Positions 30,247-48,896 of a stretch of DNA of 48,896 nucleotides are shown in pieces; the first letter of the stretch is position 1, and every line of letters starts with the position of its first letter. The DNA is from Chrysomallon squamiferum (taxonomy: Eukaryota; Mollusca; Gastropoda; Neomphalida; Peltospiridae), in the NCBI GenBank assembly GCA_012295275.1, contig CM022668.1:4467827-4516722 (forward strand), given 5' to 3'. The notes beneath the pieces are model-generated. The model saw nothing but the letters and a program-made list of their open reading frames with translations. It was not told where the DNA came from and did no database searches. A program made the position numbers and the translations under genes.

Positions 30247-30455
30247 CTGAGAGAGACAGATGACAACAGAGACAGGACAAGAAAGACAAAATAAGAAACA
30301 AAAGAAGAGATAGAAAAACAGAGTTAGAAAAAAGAAACAACAAGAGAGACAGAACAAGAGACTAGAAATACAAGAGAGTGGAGCAAATAAAGAACAATTC
30401 AGAAGAAGAAGAAAACGAATGAAAGAGAACATCTGAGAGAGAGATAGAGAGAGAG

Positions 30456-30595
<140 letters not shown>

Positions 30596-30819
30596 TGTGT
30601 GTGTTTGTGTTTCGGGAGGAATTATTCAATACTTTTTCTATCATTTGAATTAAAAGAGGTATAATGTGTAAGAGAGAACTGTTTACGGATAATATTGTAC
30701 GTATGTATGTTTGGGTAAGAGTATGTGTCTGTGTGCAAGCACCGATCTACATATCTTGACATGCTTTCTGTATTTCTTTATCAAAAAACTAAATTAAGAA
30801 AATATGTTTAATATCTTAC

Positions 30820-30831
30820 GTTCCAGAGGAG
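30820..30831 (-). other. Gene F microexon (12 nt, CTCCTCTGGAAC)
   Basis: Identical to gene E's microexon with the same splice sites; it is the most upstream recognisable exon of F. Confidence 0.55.
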
Positions 30832-31566
30832 CTTCGGAGAGAAACAAAAAAGAAACAAAACAAAATTATTTTAATACATCAGGTAGAGAAAAGACGAATA
30901 TTTTTAATGTATGTATGTTTGTATGTATGTATATTTGTATATATGTATGTATGTATGTGTGTATGTAGGTATGTATGTAGGTATTATGAATGACTGTATG
31001 GATGAATGTATATAAGTATACAAATTTAAAACTATAAACGAAATGCTTCTTGAATTTATTCAGATGACCTTCCAGAACAATACTGTATATTTCTAAACAT
31101 GTTTAATATTATTTAGAAGAAATCCTTTCTCAAAATATGCGAAGAAATACAAAGCATCTAAGATTTCACGAAAAACATTCTTAAACAAAACATATCCTCT
31201 GAAAACATTTTAAAACATTTCTGTAATTTTTACTGAATTCACTCGTAAATTCTTCGAGAACAGGTATGATGCCAAACAATGAAAATAAATATCTGACATA
31301 TCTAACTGGATTTTTGTTTGCTTTGTTTGAAATCAACACAAACACAAAAAAGTTCGGCTGAAACATTTACACGTAAATCTGTTGACATATTTCTCATTAA
31401 AATTCAAAGATGTTATCGTTATCCTTAATTCAAATTATTCTATAATACTTTCAGATGGTCTTTCTCTATTTGAGTATTCTTCATGTGCTCTCTAAAGACA
31501 ATACATATGGACGCGTCGATTTTTATATTTCTGAATATCGAATCCGCATCAAAGGTAACTGAAAGG

Positions 31567-31700
31567 GTTTCAAAGTAAGTTGAGATATATCCCTAAGACT
31601 GCAATATAACTTGAAGTGTAACATCAGATTTCAAAATAAGCAGAAGTGTATCACTAGGATTTCAATGTCGTTCATAGTATATCACTTGGTTTTCTACAGA
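31567..31700 (-). repeat. Inverted minisatellite fragment at a rearrangement junction
   Basis: Reverse complement of about 22070-22200 (GGTTTCAAAGTAAGTTGAG matches inverted 22180-22199). It is joined directly to gene F intron sequence at 31564-31567, where both partners share AGGG. Confidence 0.8.
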
Positions 31701-31704
31701 GTTT

Positions 31705-32186
31705 GCTGCTAATATATATATATATTGTGTGTGTTTGTGTGTTTGTTTGTACATGTATATGTATATATGTGTATGTATGTATGTATGTACGTATGTGTAA
31801 TGTCTGCACTGTAGAAGATTCTTACAAACAAATTCTTGATTTCGATGGGATATGTTTGAAGGTTTTAATTGTTCTTTTTTTTTTTTGACCCGTTTTAATG
31901 TTACTCATATCTCGGAGATTTTAATAATAATAATAATAATAAAACAATTTATTTTGTCCTAGTCTTTTAATGGCCTATTACTCTTTTGTTGATGTACACG
32001 ATGTAAAAGTGCCAATACAAGTGAGTATTTGTTTAAAATAATAAATAAATGTATTAACTCATCTAAGACCCATGCTGCTAACGAAAAAATAATTTTAGTT
32101 GACAGATTTTGTTTTTGTCGTACTTATGTCGTGACTGTTATTGTGTGTGATCGAATTTTTATTATTATTTTGTTATTGTCGTTGCA

Positions 32187-32219
<33 letters not shown>

Positions 32220-32694
32220 AGAAACAATATTAATAATGGTATTATTGACATTATTATTGATATTATTATTGTTGCGATTATAATGTGTGATAATTGTTTC
32301 ACCTTCAGATTTCTCTGTCAGTTCTTCCCAGTACACCATGTGACAGCTCGTCTGTTCGTCTCTCTGTTTTTAAACTAATACAATTTCTATCCACTGACCT
32401 AAGACCCATGCTGCTAGCACAAAATTACTTTTATTGACAGATGTTACGATTTCTTCTTTTTAGTACGCTAAATATGATAGTATGTAACTGAATTGTTATT
32501 ATTATTGTTGTTGTTGTTGTTGTAACGGATTTTGATTTCGGTGACGATGGTGACGATATTGGTATAGATATTATTAATGAAATATATCACAACTGTTATA
32601 ATGACACTAATATGCTTTGAAACGAAAACACGACAACCACAAATAACACTAACACGTCACGTACATTGTTCGATTACACCAGGACTCGTTTTAA

Positions 32695-32751
<57 letters not shown>

Positions 32752-33870
32752 TTCATCATCATCATCATTATTATTATTGCCATCATTATGAGAAACACTA
32801 TTAATAATGTTATTATTAATAATGGTATTAGTGTCATTATTATTGATAATATTATTGTTGTTATTATTATTACTATTGTTGTTCTTATAATGTGTATTTA
32901 TTATGTTCGATTTTATTAGTGTAATCTTTATTAGTGGAATGTCGCGTGACGTATTGAAATATCATTGATATGACGTTGAAAAGAAAACAGGTCGTGAGAA
33001 TGATTACAACGTCATTCCAGACACGTCACATTGCACGTTGTCACGTGACAGTCGCCCTAGGTTATAGAAATAATATTAAAGCTGAAGTAGGTCGCTCTCT
33101 CTCTCTCCATGTTTTAATTTACTTGTTTTATTTTGTCTCATTCTACTAACAGTGTAACATCACTGATTGTTTTCTTAATTCCTTAAATCCAAGTCAGAAT
33201 TTCTTGAAATTTCAACATGCTTAATAATATTCATTGTTTTTAAAAAGTCACCGATAACTCAGTACTTTATTTGGTATACTCATTTCTCTCTGATTCCTTT
33301 AAAAAAAAAAAAAAAAAAAATAAATATTGATCCACCTAAGTACTGTTTATCAAAGTACACTAATAAATCACGTGATAACCTTCCCGCTGACCGCACGAAG
33401 TAATGCCACGTGGACTGCGTCACGTGACACCTTCAGATTTCTCGGTCAGTTCTTCCCGGTACACCATGTGACAGCTCGTCTGTTTATCTCTCTGTTCTAA
33501 AATTAACAAAATATCTATCAACTGATCTGAGACCCATGCTGCTAACACAAAATTAATTTTAGTTGACAGATGTTAAGATTTCATCCTTTTATTATGGTAA
33601 ATCTGATAGTATATAACTGAATTATTATTATTGTTGTTGTTGTTGTTATTATTATTATTATTCAAAACACTTAGTATGGAAGGAATGCCCAAATGCCTGA
33701 AGATTTTAAATTCGGATTTGAATATGTAATAAAATAATAAACAAAATAAAATAAAGTAAAAGTAAAAGAAACTAAATACAATAATTTGTATTACTACTAC
33801 TACAGCCTATAATACTATACCTACTACCACAGGCAATTAAGAGATATAACCCAACGTAATAATATTTTCA
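31705..33870. other. Repeat-filled stretch between F and G, no gene seen
   Basis: (TA)n and (TATG)n at 31711-31800, (ATT)n at 32190-32218 and 32697-32750. There are three partial copies of the upstream block (around 32050, 32300-32480 and 33420-33620), each with GACCCATGCTGCTA, and a decayed fold-back at 32944-33047. It seems to be a pile-up of truncated promoter-block copies. Confidence 0.65.
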
Positions 33871-33874
33871 TATT

Positions 33875-33884
33875 TTTATTTATT
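33875..33884 (-). terminator. PolyA signal of gene G
   Basis: Overlapping AATAAA on the minus strand about 60 bases beyond the start of the last exon (33944). Confidence 0.55.
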
Positions 33885-33933
33885 ATGTATCATTAACACG
33901 ACTGTCTGTCCGGCGTTTCTTCAGGTTTCTGTT

Positions 33934-37804
<3,871 letters not shown>

Positions 37805-37847
37805 GGTTACTGAGTCTCGTTTTAACTTCTTTCTACGAATTCCTTAC

Positions 37848-37884
37848 CGACTGACTTATTCTGAGAAAGGTGGAGCCGTTTATA
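37848..37884 (-). promoter_or_regulatory. Core promoter of gene G
   Basis: TATAAA on the minus strand at 37884-37879 in the conserved ATTTATAAACGGCTCCACC context, about 75 bases upstream of the ATG. Confidence 0.6.
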
Positions 37885-37899
37885 AATGTTACTGACACG

Positions 37900-38173
37900 T
37901 GCGAACGTGACTCGAGAGAAAATAAATATGAAAAAAGGTCACCTATTTATTGAACTATTTTTCAAGCATTTGAAATAAACCGTCCAGTATATTTTAATTT
38001 AAATACATCAGCTGTTACGTGTAATAAACATATTTTCTTTTTCCCTGCGTGGTTCCCTTTTTTCACCTACCACAAAACAAACTGATTTCTCTGTTTTATT
38101 TGGAAATGGGCGAAAGAAGTTTTCCTCTTTCTTTATTTATTTACTCATTTGTTCGTTCACTTTTTTCTTTTTA

Positions 38174-38220
<47 letters not shown>

Positions 38221-38313
38221 ACATTTCATTTCTGTACATTAATATTTTTCTTATTGTTCGGATTTTCATATATTGCTTTAATTCTATCGATAAACATATT
38301 ATTATTTTCATGA

Positions 38314-38363
<50 letters not shown>

Positions 38364-39315
38364 GTTATTATTATTGTTATTATTATTGTTATAAGAAACA
38401 ATATTAATAATGGTATTAGTGTTGTTATTAATGACATTATTATTGTCGTTTTTAGTACTGTTGTTGTTCCTGTTACTATAACTAGTGTTAATGATTATTT
38501 TAGATAAATATTATTAGTGTAATCTTTCATGACTCTCACGTGACTAGGTGAAACGTCACTGATATGACGTTGAAAAGAAAATAGGTCGTTAGAATGATTA
38601 CAAAATTTGGGATACTAACTTTTCAACGTCATTTCAAACGCATCACGTTTCACTCTGTCACGTGACAGTCGCGATAGGTTATGGAAACAATATTAAGTTG
38701 CAGTATATCGTTCTCTCTCCATTTTTATTTTATTTTTATATTTTTGTCTCATTCTTCACCATGTGTCACCTTCAGATTTTTCGGTCAGTTCTTCCCGGTA
38801 CATCATGTGACAGCTCGTCTGTTCATCGCTCTGTTTTTAAATTAACAAAATATCTATCAACTGATCTGAGACCCATGCTGCTAGCACAAAATTAATTTTA
38901 GTTGACAGATATTAAGATTTCTTGCTTTTATGATGGTAAGTGTGATAGTTTGTGGCTGAATTATTTGTATTATTATTAATATTATTATTATTGTTGTTGT
39001 TGTTGTTGTTTTGTTTTTATAACGCATGTTGATCTCGATGGTTATGGTGACGATACTGGTGTGGGTATTATTAATTAAATATATCACACCTATCACGTGA
39101 CCTGTATAAGGTCATTGATACCCCAAATTACATTGACACACCACAAGTGAGTGAGTTTTACTTCAGAATCTCCATCGTATATTATTCCATTATACCAGAA
39201 CATATTTAAAATTATTATTATCATCATCGTCGTTTTCATTATTGTTGTCATCATCATTATTAATATTATTATCATAATCATCATCATTATCATTATTATT
39301 ATCATGGTGATAATC

Positions 39316-39372
<57 letters not shown>

Positions 39373-40400
39373 TATTATTATTATTATTATTATTATCATC
39401 ATCATCATTCTAAACATTTAGTGTTGGTGGAATGGCCAAATACATGAAGTTCGCATTTGAATATGTGATAAAATACTAAATAAAATAAAAAATAAAATAA
39501 AAGTAAAAGAAGCTAAAATATAGTAATTTGTACTGCTACTGCTAGCTCTTGTAATACTAGAGCTCATACTACAGGTACTACTACAATAATAATAATAATA
39601 CAGCTTATAATACTATACCTACTACCAAAGGTAATTAAGAGAGATAGCCCAAAGTAAAAATATTTTTATAATTTTATTTATTTCGTATCATTGACATGAC
39701 TGCTTGTCAAAAGAATTAAAGCAATGTATGAAGGTCTAATCAATAGGAAAATGTTAATATAACGAAATCAAAGATAAAAAATCAAACAAAAACCCCACAA
39801 AAACCGCTAATAGAAATAAGTGAACGAACAAATGAATAAAGAAATAAAGTAAGAAAGAAAGAAAGACTTCTTTCGCCTATTTCCAGCACTAATGTTACAC
39901 TATATGCATTTGTACATAAGCAGATGCGCAATGAATCATTGTCAGAGTTCATCATAGATGATAGATGGCCTCAAATAAAACAGATACAAATTAGGAAATA
40001 TAAATCATTTTATTAGATGATTTTCTTCATACCATTGCAGAAACACTTTAAATTTATGTATTTTACAATTTGACAAAATAAATGACACCTAAGTTTGGAT
40101 AAGTTTCGTTTCTGTTTTTGTTCTTTTTATTTGTATTATTGTTTATATTGTATTTTCATTTTACTATGGTTTACTTTATTTATTTTACTTTAGATTAATT
40201 TACATTAGAAGTTCTTTCTTTCTTTCTTTATTTTTACTTTACTATTACTTACTTAACTTGTCTTCAATTTAATTTTTATTTTACTTTACGTAACGCTATT
40301 TTATAACATTTTTTATTTATTTTACTCATATAATATAATATAATATAATATAATATAATATAATATAATATAATATAATATTATATAATACAATATAAAG
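37900..40400 (-). repeat. Promoter block of gene G and G-H intergenic DNA
   Basis: Reverse-complement counterpart of 12950-15410. It has a poly-T (38177-38216), (ATT)n at 38320-38370 and 39315-39392, the fold-back at 38537-38664, the dispersed GGCGAAAGAAGT repeat at 39725-39890, and (TATAA)n at 40328-40393. No gene is seen. Confidence 0.8.
38537..38664. repeat. Fold-back element with CACGTG ends, upstream of gene G
   Basis: Same arms and loop as 7145-7272; about 650 bases upstream of the TATA box of gene G. Confidence 0.7.
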
Positions 40401-40409
40401 TAGTAAAGT

Positions 40410-40456
40410 TCAGGGTGCCAAGCCACCATAATAACATCCGTTTTCGTAGGACATTA
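40410..40456 (-). other. Alternative terminal exon of gene H
   Basis: After CTTTACAG: TA, then MSYENGCYYGGLAP and TGA, in phase with the Cys exon. Counterpart of 12901-12947; the frame and stop are preserved. Confidence 0.5.
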
Positions 40457-41202
40457 CTGTAAAGACAGAGATGTTAGAAAATGCACACACTAATCACATA
40501 TACAGAGATTTTAGACTGAACAAATAAGTTAAATAAATGCTACAGAATGTAAAGAAGACTCTAGTAATATTTTACTACTAATAATGAAGGATTGCCATGA
40601 TTTTCTGCTAGTTCTACTACTACTACCACTACTGCTGTTTTCTACACCACTATTCCTACTACTACTGTAACCTCTATTAGAATTCTACTACTATTGTTGC
40701 TACTACTGAATTTATTATTGACCAATTCAGTTAGTTATTAACATCGTGTCAGAGCCTGTAAGATTTCAGTTTAGTTATCAAGTGATTTATTAAGTGATAG
40801 TGCTAAAGACATTGGGCCTAAACAGATTTCTACAGTTTAGAACGTCACCATATTTATAACTCACCCTGATTATCTGTTCTTCATGTATGTCATTTTAGAC
40901 ATAGCTCACGTTAGAAATTTGGAATTAAATTAACAATATAGTACACAATAGCAGTTTGTTTAAACTGCCTTTGCTGCAATTATTATTATTATTATTTTCT
41001 AAATTTAATATTGCTGATGATATTGCAAATAATACTATATGTTTCATTGTGAAAATAATTGTCTACGATACAGTGTGCATTTCTCAGTAGCCTAATTACA
41101 AGACAGTGTCTCAGTTTTTACACGTAAATGCTAAAGCAAATAATCTTACGAAAATAATTATTGCTACTAATTTAATCTTACTTTAAAAATAAAATAATAA
41201 TG

Positions 41203-41254
<52 letters not shown>

Positions 41255-41365
41255 TAATAAATTTATAAATTATTTAATAGAAAATTAAAATAAAGAGAAG
41301 TAATATTTTCACATTTTTATTGATTTCTTATCATTAACATCACTGAATTTTCTTTCTGCAGTCTT

Positions 41366-45293
<3,928 letters not shown>

Positions 45294-45336
45294 AGTTACT
45301 GAGTCTTGTTTTAACTTCTTTCTACGAATTCATTAT

Positions 45337-45373
45337 CGAGTGACTGACTCTGAGAAAAGTGGAGCCGTTTATA
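45337..45373 (-). promoter_or_regulatory. Core promoter of gene H
   Basis: TATAAACGGCTCCAC on the minus strand with TATAAA at 45373-45368; spacing to the ATG as in B, C and G. Confidence 0.6.
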
Positions 45374-45399
45374 AATGTTACTGAAACGTGCGAACGTGC

Positions 45400-47440
45400 G
45401 AACGTGGCGCGGAAAAATACATATAATTTAAAAAAAAAAAAAAAAATTAAAGGTCACCTATTTATTGACCATTTTTCAAGGACTTCAGATAAACCGTCCA
45501 GTATATTTTAATTTAAATACATCAGCTGTTACGTGTAATAAACATATTTTCTTTTTTCTGCCTGATTCCGTTTTTGCACTTAGTACAAAAGAAACTGGTT
45601 TCTCTCTTTTATTTGGAAATGGGCCAAAGAAGTTTTCCTCTTTCTTTATTTATTTATTCATTTGTTCGTTAACTTTTTTCTGTTTTCTTTTTGTTTTGTT
45701 TTGTTTTTTGTTTTATTACATTTGATTTCTGTATATAATTTGTTTTCTTATTGTTTGGACTTTCATATATTGCTTTAATTCTATCGATAAACATATTATT
45801 ATTATCATGATTATTATTATTATCATTATTATTATTGTTATTGTTATTATTATTATTATTGTTATAAGAAACAATATTAATAATGGTATTAGTGTTGTTA
45901 TTAATGACATTATTATTGTCGTTATTAGTACTGTTGTTGTTCCTGTTACTATAACATGTGTTAATGATTATTTTAAATAAATATTATTAGTGTAATCTGT
46001 CATGACTCTCACGTGACTAGGTGAAACGTCACTGATATGACGTTGAAAAGAAAATAGGTCGTTAGAATGATTACAAAATTTGGGATACTAACTTTTCAAC
46101 GTCATTTCAAACGCATCACTTTTCACCCTGTCACGTGACAGTCGCGATAGGTTATGGAAACAATATTAAGTTGCAGTATATCGTTCTCTCTCCAATTTTA
46201 TTTTATTATTATATTTTTGTCTCATTCTTCTAACAGTGTAACCTACTAACACTGATTTGTTTCTTCATGCCTTAAATCCAAGTCAGAATTTCTCGAAAAA
46301 TCAACATGGTTATTAATATTTATGATTTTTATAAAATCGCCAACAGCTCAGTACTGTTTTTTACTGATTTTTTTGATATACTCGTATCTCTCTGATTCAT
46401 TAAAAAAAAAAAAAAAACCCTCAAATATTTAGCCACCTAAGTACTGTTTATCGAAGTACACTAATAAATCACGTGATAACCTTCACTTCGACCACAGAGA
46501 GTAAGGTCACGTGGATTGCGTCACGTGTAACCTTCAGATAGCTGTGTCAGTTCTTCCCGGTAAATCATGTGATAGCTTGTCTGTTCATCTCTCTGTTCTA
46601 AAGTTAATAAAATATCTATCAACTGATCTGAGACCCATGCTGCTAAAGCAAAATTAATTTTAATTGACAGATGTTAAGATCTCTTGCTTTTATGATGGTC
46701 ATTGTGATAGTTTGTGACCGAATCATTTTTATTATTATTAATATTATTAGTATTGTTGTTGTTCTTGTTGTTCTTGTTTCTTTGTTGTTATAACGCATGT
46801 TGATCTCGATGATGATGGTGACGATACTGGTGTGGGTATTATTAATGAAATATATCACAACTATCACGTGACCTGTATTAGGTCATTGATACCCCAAATT
46901 ACATTGACACGCAAGAAGTGAGTGAGTTTTACTTCAGAATCTCCATCGTATATTATTCCATTATACCAGAACTTATTTAAAATTATTATCATCATCATCG
47001 TTATTATTCTTATTATCATCATCATCATTAATATTATTATCATCATCTTCATTATTATTATTCTTATTATCATCATCATAATCATCATTATTATTACCAT
47101 TATTATTATTATTATTATTATTACTATTATTATTATCATTATTATTTTTATTATCGTTCCTCTTCTTCTTCTTCTTCTTATTATTATTATTGTTATTATT
47201 ATTATTATTATTCAAAACAGTTAGTACGGATGGAATGCCCAAATACCTGAAGATTTTAAATTCGCATTTGAATATGTAATAAAATAATAAATTAAATAAA
47301 ATAAAGTAAAAGTAAAAGAAGCTAAATACAATAATTTGTATTACTGCTACTGCCGCTTATAATACTACACCTTCTACCACAGGTAATTAAGAGATATAAC
47401 CCAACGTAACAATATTTCATATTTTTATTTATTATGTATC
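45400..47440 (-). repeat. Promoter block of gene H, more diverged copy
   Basis: Counterpart of 6300-7870 inverted. It contains the GGCGAAAGAAGT-type repeat (45612-45790), the fold-back at 46010-46137, an additional CACGTG-rich stretch at 46470-46530, and ATT/ATC repeats at 46980-47210. No gene is seen. Confidence 0.7.
46010..46137. repeat. Fold-back element with CACGTG ends, upstream of gene H
   Basis: Same 128-base structure as upstream of B, C and G, with a few changes in the arms. Confidence 0.7.
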
Positions 47441-47482
47441 ACTAACACGACTGTCTGTCGGGCGTTCATTCAGGTTTCTGTT

Positions 47483-48896
<1,414 letters not shown>

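Overview
This window looks like repeat-rich, AT-rich animal DNA with intron-split genes. It contains many (CT)n/(AG)n, (AAT)n and (ACAT)n microsatellites, GT-AG introns, AATAAA polyadenylation signals, TATA promoters, and a run of exactly 200 N (16197-16396) typical of a scaffolding gap. There are no bacterial-style operons, rRNA or tRNA genes, CRISPR arrays or viral genes. The tetranucleotide repeats and the small secreted Cys-rich peptides fit a mollusc or other lophotrochozoan, but this is a weak inference and the species cannot be named.

The recurring content is one multi-exon gene family of short secreted peptides in nine copies, called A to I here. The plan is: (1) a signal-peptide exon followed by a Trp/His-rich mature N-terminus and one Cys; (2) a 65-nt exon for a short amphipathic helix ending in LDDCE; (3) several 9-15-nt (possibly 3-nt) microexons for a Thr/Pro hinge; (4) an exon of 117-120 nt for an acidic six-Cys domain C-x8/9-C-x5-C-x11/12-C-x6-CC; (5) a last exon giving 2-4 residues, a stop and the polyA signal. 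The splice phases agree across copies: exon 1 ends with two bases of a codon, and every later junction carries one base. Each microexon and most Cys exons are therefore symmetrical phase-1 cassettes.

Layout: A (+, 1.1-6.1 kb; damaged first exon), B (+, 7.9-12.0 kb; alternative last exon at 12.9 kb), C (+, 15.5 kb; cut off by the gap). After the gap all copies are on the minus strand: D (17.4-20.7), E (23.6-26.5), F (29.3-30.8; lacks its 5' exons), G (33.9-37.8), H (41.3-45.3) and I (47.4 to beyond the window end). There are two subfamilies by first exon: MKIFLF... (B, C, G, H) and MKS(S/V)LIIC... (A, D, E).

The + arm from about 6 to 16.2 kb is a reverse-complement counterpart of about 37.1-47.1 kb. 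The locus is thus a large inverted duplication, or two haplotypes joined inverted at the gap. Within each arm the genes lie in tandem units of about 7.5-7.8 kb (B/C, G/H) or 5.7-6.2 kb (D/E/F). Intergenic DNA holds a CACGTG-capped fold-back element upstream of the TATA promoters, an approximately 30-bp minisatellite, a 147-bp tandem repeat and a conserved 3'-flank repeat. Function is unknown. The peptides are presumably secreted, possibly helix- and disulfide-linked, and carry a clip-like or beta-defensin-like Cys pattern on an acidic domain.
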